Shown piece by piece: positions 7,509 to 11,247 of a stretch of 11,247 nt of DNA. The stretch is from Euzebyaceae bacterium (GTDB lineage: Bacteria > Actinomycetota > Nitriliruptoria > Euzebyales > Egibacteraceae). Numbering within the stretch: position 1 is the stretch's first letter; every line of letters starts with the position of its first letter. The stretch is taken from NCBI GenBank assembly GCA_013696915.1, contig JACCXR010000498.1:1-11247 (forward strand). Reading direction: 5' to 3'. The notes under the pieces were generated by a model that was not told where the DNA came from, did no database searches, and worked only from the letters and a program-made list of their open reading frames with translations. A program made the position numbers and the translations under genes.

Positions 7509-8375
7509 GTGGCGGCGAGCACGACGGCGCGGCGCACCGGGGCGGCCCCGGCCGCCACGACGGCTCCCGGCGACGCCGGCCGGTCGCTCCGGCGGCTGTG
7601 GCGGGCTGTCACGCACAACCTGGTGCTGTTCTGGAGTGCGCTGACGCTGCTCTACCTGTTCCTGCCCGTCTTCGTCGTCGTGGCGTTCTCGTTCAACGAC
7701 AACCGCGGGCGCTTCAACTTCACGTGGCAGGGCTTCAGCCTGAAGTCCTGGCTCGACCCGTGCGGTGCGCCGGGGATCTGCCCCGCGATGGTCCGCAGCG
7801 TTCAGATCGCCGCGCTCGCCACGATCGCGGCCACGGCGCTGGGAACGCTGATCGCGTTCGCCCTGGTCCGCCACCGCTTCACCGGCCGGACACCGACGAA
7901 CTTCCTGATCTTCCTGCCGATGGCCACCCCCGAGGTCGTCATGGGCTCGTCGCTGCTCGCGCTGTTCCTCAACCTCGGCGTGCAGCGGGGGTTCGGGACG
8001 ATCCTGATCGGCCACATCCTGTTCAACGTCAGCTTCGTCGTCGTCACCGTGAAGGCGCGGCTGCAGAGCATGGACGCCCGCCTCGAGGAGGCGGCCATGG
8101 ATCTCTACGCGAACGAGTGGGCGACCTTCCGCAGGGTCACGCTGCCGCTCGTCACGCCGGGGATCATCGCCGCGGCGCTGCTCGCGTTCGCCCTGTCCTT
8201 TGACGACTTCATCATCACGAACTTCAACTCGGGGAACACGATCACCTTCCCGATGTTCGTGTGGGGGGCCGCCCAGCGCGGGATCCCGCCCCAGGTCAAC
8301 GTGATGGGCACCGCGGTGTTCGTGATCGCCGTCGCCGGCATGGTCATCGCCCGGTTGGTCCGCGGACGGCGCTGA
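7509..8375 (+). CDS. potC: Polyamine ABC transporter permease, PotC-type
   Basis: 288 residues from GTG 7509, the first start after an in-frame TAG; the next in-frame GTG falls inside the first membrane span, so a later start is unlikely. The ribosome site is weak, suggesting coupling to upstream translation. The N-terminus (1-36) is Ala/Thr/Arg-rich and longer than usual for PotC. Membrane spans at about 37-61, 97-120, 130-155, 163-182, 213-235 and 264-283. The EAA coupling loop is EAAMDLYANEWATFRRVTLP (194-213) followed by LVTPG. FSFNDNRG (60-67) after the first span is typical of PotC permeases. It should pair with the PotB-like permease. Last gene of the operon, followed by a strong hairpin. 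Confidence 0.93.
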   Translation: MAASTTARRTGAAPAATTAPGDAGRSLRRLWRAVTHNLVLFWSALTLLYLFLPVFVVVAFSFNDNRGRFNFTWQGFSLKSWLDPCGAPGICPAMVRSVQIAALATIAATALGTLIAFALVRHRFTGRTPTNFLIFLPMATPEVVMGSSLLALFLNLGVQRGFGTILIGHILFNVSFVVVTVKARLQSMDARLEEAAMDLYANEWATFRRVTLPLVTPGIIAAALLAFALSFDDFIITNFNSGNTITFPMFVWGAAQRGIPPQVNVMGTAVFVIAVAGMVIARLVRGRR

Positions 8376-8397
8376 CCGCCGTCGGCGGCCAGGAACG

Positions 8398-8434
8398 CGT
8401 GGGACCGCGACGTCATGGACGTCGCGGTCCCACG
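8398..8434. terminator. Perfect 17-bp hairpin between convergent genes, probable bidirectional terminator
   Basis: Bases 8398-8414 are the exact inverse complement of 8418-8434, with a three-base loop (ATG). It lies 23 bases after the potC stop and 18 bases from the stop of the convergent surface-protein gene. Neither side has a run of T, so the pause element of a classical intrinsic terminator is missing. It may act with Rho, or by blocking read-through and protecting 3' ends. A smaller hairpin (CCGCC/GGCGG, 8376-8388) sits right after the potC stop. Confidence 0.75.
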
Positions 8435-8451
8435 GGGTGCAGCCCGGCGTC

Positions 8452-10419
8452 TCAGCGACCGAGGATCGCTCGCACCTGGCCCTCGACCGTGGCCGAGATG
8501 GTGTTCTCTCCTCCGACGAGCCGCACGATCCCGATGGCGTCCGCGTTCGACTCGAGCGCCTGGCGGGTGGCGGGGGACCCGGACAGGTCCGACCCGTCGG
8601 TGAGCAGGAACGTCGCGCCCAGCGACGCGACGGCAGGACCGGAGGTCAGCGCGTCCGGCCAGTTGGCGCCGGTCGCGAGGTAGACCATGGAGGGGTCCAT
8701 GCCCGCGCCCACGCCTTCGGCGTAGACGGCCGCGCTGGTCTCGTAGCGGTTCCCGCCGAAGATTCGCCGGGTGGCGAATCCCTCGGCCATGAGCTCGTCC
8801 TCGACGCCGGCGCTCACGGCGGCCGGGCCGCCGACGATCACGACGTCGGACACCTGCTGCCGCTCGAGCGCCGCGACCGTCTCAGCGGGGAGCCGGCGGG
8901 CGTTCACGAGCAGGATCGGCTGGCCGGCGAAGGCCGCGTAGGGAGCGGCGGACACCGCGTCGGGCCAGCCGCGGGACGCATCGGAGTGCTCGCCCTCGAC
9001 GACGAAGGCCGTGCCGGAGGTGTCGCCGAGCTCCTCGGCGATGAGGTTGGCGGTGTCGAAGCGGTTCGCACCGCCGTACCGTTCGATGTCCACGCCGAGC
9101 GCGCGGACCTGCGACTCGACGTTGGCGTCCAGGGCGACCAGGCCACCGAGGAGGATGACGGTGGTGGGGTCGAGGCGCTCGATCTCGGCGCGGGTCTGCT
9201 CCACGAGGCGGTCAGAGTCCGTGAGGAGCATGGGCCCGTTGCGCTGCGCGGCCACGGTCGCGCCCGACAGCGCGTCGGCGTAGACGTCGGCGCGGGCGAG
9301 CACGGCGATGTCGGCGCCGTCGGGGAAGGCGCACCCGGAGTTGTTGACCGCCGTGTCGATGCGCCCGCTGCCGCTGACGCGCTGAATGCTGCCCTCGCCC
9401 GGTGTGGCGGTGTCGGCCGCGATGCACGCGGTGGTGAGGTTCTGGTCGCCCTGGCTGGCGACCTCGGCGACGGCGCCGCCCAGGCTGATCGTCACGCCCG
9501 GCTCGCCGCCGAACCGCAGGGTCACGCTGGGGCTCTCGGCGCGGGCGTTGGCGCCGTCAACCGCCGTGACCGGCTCGCTGAGGCTGACGTCCACGAGGCC
9601 GCCGACGTCCAGCGGACCGGCGCCCGCAGCGATCTCGACTTCCTCGTCGAGCAGGAAGACCCGCAGGACGTTCCCTGCGGCGCTCGCCGTTCCGGTCGTG
9701 CCGTCGGTGCTCGCGGTCGCGGTGACGTCGGTGACCTCGATGCGCAGCAGGTCGATGTCCAGCAGGTCCGTCGTCCCGCTGGGCAGCAGCGTCAGCGTCA
9801 CGTCGCCTGCGTCGGCCGTGGCCGTCGTCGTGCCAGCGCTAGCGGTGACGTCGGACATCGTGGACGTCGCATCCGCCTCACCGGTGACCTCGACCTCGAG
9901 GCCGGCGTCGTTCAGAGCGGGCAGCAACGCGGGATCGAGGGTCCCGGGGTCGGTGACGTCGCCGAGGACATCCTCGACGCTCAGGGAGGCGGCGTCCGCC
10001 TCGCCGCGGGCGCTCGGGGTCTCCGACGCCTGGGCCGTCGCATCCCCGAGGAGGGTGACGGACAGGCCGGCGGAAGGCGTGATGGCCGCGCCGGACACGG
10101 TGTTGGGGCCGGGGTCGCCGGGCGCGCTGGCGACGGCGGTCGAGCCGGCGTCGGCCGCATCGGCGCTGGTCCGCAGGGGCGACGCCTCGGCGCAGGCCAC
10201 CGAGGAGCCGTCACAGCGGTCCGTTGCCGGAGCGGCGGACTCGGCACCTGCGCGGGTGGCTCCGATCACCGCGTCGAGCTGGCCGTCACCGATGTTCACA
10301 GCGAGGCTGCGGGCGGTGGCGTACGCGTCGAACGCGGCGGGCGCTTCCTGGGCGCCGGCGGCCGTGGCGGGCAGGGCCAGCAGGAGCGCCGCGACGACGG
10401 ACGTGAGCATGGACTTCAT
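8452..10419 (-). CDS. Secreted cell-wall-anchored protein: unidentified N-terminal domain plus three CWB2 repeats
   Basis: 655 residues. The ATG at 10419 is chosen because it starts a clean signal peptide (MKSMLTSVVAALLLALPATA, probable cleavage near AGA-QE at 23/24) and has GAGAGG six bases upstream; a frame extension to 10524 runs through hairpins and is unlikely. Residues 24 to about 345 are rich in Thr, Ala, Val, Asp and Gly with repeated short DVT / VTDV / DAT strands, suggesting a beta-rich surface domain; I do not recognise it, though it recalls actinobacterial choice-of-anchor-type domains. Cysteines C69/C76 and C332/C363 could form disulfides. Residues about 346-655 are three CWB2 repeats starting at SGSGRIDTA (349), YGGANRFDTA (448) and FGGNRYETSA (554), with ADALSG, WPDAVSA and WPDALTS cores. 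They should bind cell-wall polymers. Function is unknown; adhesion or S-layer-like roles are possible. Confidence 0.9.
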   Translation of the reverse strand: MKSMLTSVVAALLLALPATAAGAQEAPAAFDAYATARSLAVNIGDGQLDAVIGATRAGAESAAPATDRCDGSSVACAEASPLRTSADAADAGSTAVASAPGDPGPNTVSGAAITPSAGLSVTLLGDATAQASETPSARGEADAASLSVEDVLGDVTDPGTLDPALLPALNDAGLEVEVTGEADATSTMSDVTASAGTTTATADAGDVTLTLLPSGTTDLLDIDLLRIEVTDVTATASTDGTTGTASAAGNVLRVFLLDEEVEIAAGAGPLDVGGLVDVSLSEPVTAVDGANARAESPSVTLRFGGEPGVTISLGGAVAEVASQGDQNLTTACIAADTATPGEGSIQRVSGSGRIDTAVNNSGCAFPDGADIAVLARADVYADALSGATVAAQRNGPMLLTDSDRLVEQTRAEIERLDPTTVILLGGLVALDANVESQVRALGVDIERYGGANRFDTANLIAEELGDTSGTAFVVEGEHSDASRGWPDAVSAAPYAAFAGQPILLVNARRLPAETVAALERQQVSDVVIVGGPAAVSAGVEDELMAEGFATRRIFGGNRYETSAAVYAEGVGAGMDPSMVYLATGANWPDALTSGPAVASLGATFLLTDGSDLSGSPATRQALESNADAIGIVRLVGGENTISATVEGQVRAILGR

Positions 10420-10461
10420 GGTATTCCTCTCGGTAGCTCTTAGACTACGGAAAGTAATACC
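10420..10461 (-). promoter_or_regulatory. 42-nt 5' leader stem-loop abutting the AUG and covering the Shine-Dalgarno
   Basis: On the minus strand, 10461-10445 pairs with 10420-10436: 14 Watson-Crick pairs, one G-U and two mismatches (10455/10426 and 10449/10432) around an eight-base loop (10444-10437). The 3' strand of the stem includes the ribosome site GAGAGG (10431-10426), and the stem ends at the base before the ATG. The element is clearly AT-richer than its surroundings. It could limit translation until melted or bound, stabilise the mRNA 5' end, or act as a DNA operator. Confidence 0.6.
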
Positions 10462-10469
10462 CGGTGGCG

Positions 10470-10495
10470 AACAAAGGGAACCCCGAACCGGTTCC
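10470..10495 (-). promoter_or_regulatory. Possible ECF-sigma-type promoter (GGAAC-N18-GTT) for the triple-CWB2 gene
   Basis: Reading the minus strand, GGAAC (10495-10491) is followed after exactly 18 bases by GTT (10472-10470), the pattern of actinobacterial SigR/SigH-type promoters. Transcription would begin near 10463-10465, placing the stem-loop at the very 5' end of the mRNA. The match overlaps a hairpin that could equally be a terminator, and such short motifs occur by chance. Confidence 0.25.
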
Positions 10496-10530
10496 CGCGC
10501 CCTGGTCTGCGGGGAGCGCCTCACCAGGGC
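10470..10530 (-). terminator. Two hairpins downstream of the DUF3105 gene, second one with a T-rich tail
   Basis: On the minus strand, the first hairpin pairs 10530-10523 with 10506-10499 (eight perfect bases, 16-base loop). The second pairs 10496-10490 with 10482-10476 (GGGAACC / GGTTCCC, seven-base loop) and is followed directly by TTTGTT (10475-10470), as expected of an intrinsic terminator for the gene ending at 10550. The perfect palindrome GAACCGGTTC (10485-10494) lies inside the second hairpin and could be a protein-binding site instead. Confidence 0.55.
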
Positions 10531-10549
10531 CGGTCGGCGGCGAGGCGGG

Positions 10550-11104
10550 TCAGCGGGCTCCGGGCACCTCCGGCGCCTCGTCCGCGTAGGCGTCGACGAA
10601 GGCCGCGACGGTGCCGAGGTCGAGCCGGTCGCAGGTCTTCAAGGTGCCCCAGGCGGTCAGGGCGACCTGGCCCGGCTCGAGTTCGTCGTAGGGCGTGACG
10701 GCGAGGCGGCCCGCGTACTCGCCGGTCGCCAGGCCCTCCAGCGCCGCCCGGTCCGCCTGGGGAAGGTCCCGGTAGGTCGCGACCGCGCCGCCGACCTCGA
10801 GGACGCTCACCTGCTGCGGTTCGGACAGCGGCGCGTCGCGGTGGAAGACGCCGATCTCGAACGCGCCTGAGGAGTGCCAGCCCGAGGTCGGGGGCGTCGA
10901 GTTGTAGGGGACGGGCGGCGGCTGGTCGCCGATCAGGTGCTCGCCGCCCTGCACCGGTGGCAGCTCGACGGGTCCGCACGCGTCGTTCGCCGCGGTCAGC
11001 GACGCCGGGCCGACGGGAACCTGAGCAGGATCCCCCGCGCTCCCGCAAGCGGCGAGCACGGCGCACAGTGCCGCCACCGGTGCGGCCCGACGGAGCGCGA
11101 CCAT
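10550..11104 (-). CDS. DUF3105-type lipoprotein with altered histidine motif
   Basis: 184 residues, ATG at 11104. A lipoprotein signal ends in LAAC with C20 as the lipidated cysteine. Residues about 60-182 resemble DUF3105 (PF11303): VPYNSTPPTSGWH (65-77), LEVGGAVATYRDL (102-114), ALTAWGTL (148-155) and AAFVDAYADEAPE (167-179). Family members normally read HxLEHG in the second block; here it is VSVLEVGG, so both histidines are gone, while H77 is kept. C43 and C158 may form a disulfide. The family has no established biochemical role; it sits on the outer face of the membrane. It lies 41 bases downstream of the gene cut by the right edge, on the same strand, so the two may be co-transcribed. 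Assignment comes from recalled family motifs. Confidence 0.75.
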   Translation of the reverse strand: MVALRRAAPVAALCAVLAACGSAGDPAQVPVGPASLTAANDACGPVELPPVQGGEHLIGDQPPPVPYNSTPPTSGWHSSGAFEIGVFHRDAPLSEPQQVSVLEVGGAVATYRDLPQADRAALEGLATGEYAGRLAVTPYDELEPGQVALTAWGTLKTCDRLDLGTVAAFVDAYADEAPEVPGAR

Positions 11105-11129
11105 GGGGCCACCGTAGCGGCGTGGCCCC
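11105..11129 (-). promoter_or_regulatory. 8-bp GC hairpin abutting the AUG of the DUF3105 gene
   Basis: On the minus strand, GGGGCCAC (11129-11122) and GTGGCCCC (11112-11105) pair perfectly around a nine-base loop, ending at the base before the ATG. The only Shine-Dalgarno-like bases (GGTGG, 11113-11109) fall partly in the loop and mostly in the stem. It could also end transcripts of the upstream gene (stop at 11146), but no T-run follows. Confidence 0.5.
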
Positions 11130-11145
11130 GTGGCCGAGGGCAGCG

Positions 11146-11247
11146 TCAGGCGGCGCGCCGGCGGGTCCCGAGCGCGACGCCGCCGAGGACGAGTCCGAGC
11201 GCGCCGACGACGAGGGCGACGACGGCCAGCGGGTCGGTGCCCTCCCG
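11146..11247 (-). CDS. C-terminal transmembrane anchor of a protein cut by the right window edge
   Basis: Only the last 33 residues are visible. They are a short hydrophilic lead (REGTDP), one membrane span rich in Leu, Val, Gly and Ala (about 20 residues), and a basic end (TRRRAA) before TGA at 11148-11146. This is the usual tail of an exported protein held in the membrane with its body outside. Such tails are common in actinobacterial YcnI-like (DUF1775) and CopC-like copper-related proteins, but the visible part cannot prove it. It lies 41 bases upstream of the DUF3105 gene on the same strand. Confidence 0.6.
   Translation of the reverse strand, partial: REGTDPLAVVALVVGALGLVLGGVALGTRRRAA

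Noticed and set aside
8437..10443. 668-residue plus-strand open frame opposite the triple-CWB2 gene
   Set aside because: The minus strand gives a signal peptide and three CWB2 repeats with a good ribosome site; the plus-strand product is compositionally odd and starts inside the terminator region.
10420..10524. 35-residue N-terminal extension of the triple-CWB2 protein
   Set aside because: It would bury the signal peptide and run through the terminator and leader stem-loop; ATG 10419 has GAGAGG upstream.
10521..11066. Alternative minus-strand frame overlapping the DUF3105 gene
   Set aside because: Arg-rich product without signal peptide or motifs; the other frame has a lipobox and family motifs.
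1..11247. RNA genes, CRISPR arrays, insertion sequences, integrases or phage genes
   Set aside because: I read both strands for tRNA-like cloverleaf ends, regular repeat-spacer structure, transposase motifs and terminal inverted repeats and found none. The window looks like ordinary chromosomal DNA.

Overview
The window is very GC-rich, with GTG starts, 4-base GTGA stop/start overlaps, a Tat-type lipoprotein and surface proteins carrying cell-wall-binding repeat 2 (CWB2, PF04122). This points to an actinobacterium. The many CWB2 proteins suggest the Nitriliruptoria group (Egibacter, Egicoccus, Euzebya and relatives), but that is inference and nothing in the window fixes a genus.

Layout. (1) Minus strand, 1-1239: a secreted polysaccharide deacetylase (NodB family) with C-terminal CWB2 repeats, cut by the left window edge. 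(2) 1240-1418: a divergent control region. (3) Plus strand, 1419-8375: a tight six-gene operon with two class III PLP aminotransferases followed by a complete spermidine/putrescine-type ABC importer: lipoprotein binding protein (PotD-like), ATPase (PotA-like) and two permeases (PotB- and PotC-like). (4) 8398-8434: a perfect 17-bp hairpin between convergent genes, probably a shared terminator. (5) Minus strand, 8452-10419: a secreted protein with a Thr/Ala/Val/Asp-rich N-terminal domain and three C-terminal CWB2 repeats. (6) 10420-10549: a control region with hairpins. (7) Minus strand, 10550-11104: a DUF3105 lipoprotein. (8) Minus strand, 11146-11247: the C-terminal membrane anchor of a protein cut by the right edge.

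How the genes fit together. The importer most likely takes up putrescine or a related diamine or polyamine. The two aminotransferases could then remove its amino groups in sequence (putrescine to 4-aminobutanal, then GABA to succinic semialdehyde). No aldehyde dehydrogenase, glutamylpolyamine enzyme or regulator lies in the window, so an essential step would have to be encoded elsewhere. The flanking genes encode envelope proteins and show no obvious link to polyamine use.

Nothing here is clearly a new defence or mobile system. The best candidates for unrecognised biology are small. A 42-nt, 17-position stem-loop ends directly against the AUG of the triple-CWB2 gene and buries its Shine-Dalgarno. 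A perfect 8-bp hairpin sits in the same place before the DUF3105 gene. The potB-potC junction is split by two in-frame amber codons, each followed at once by GTG. A hexanucleotide repeat encodes (Thr-Leu)4 in a signal peptide. The N-terminal domain of the triple-CWB2 protein is unidentified.
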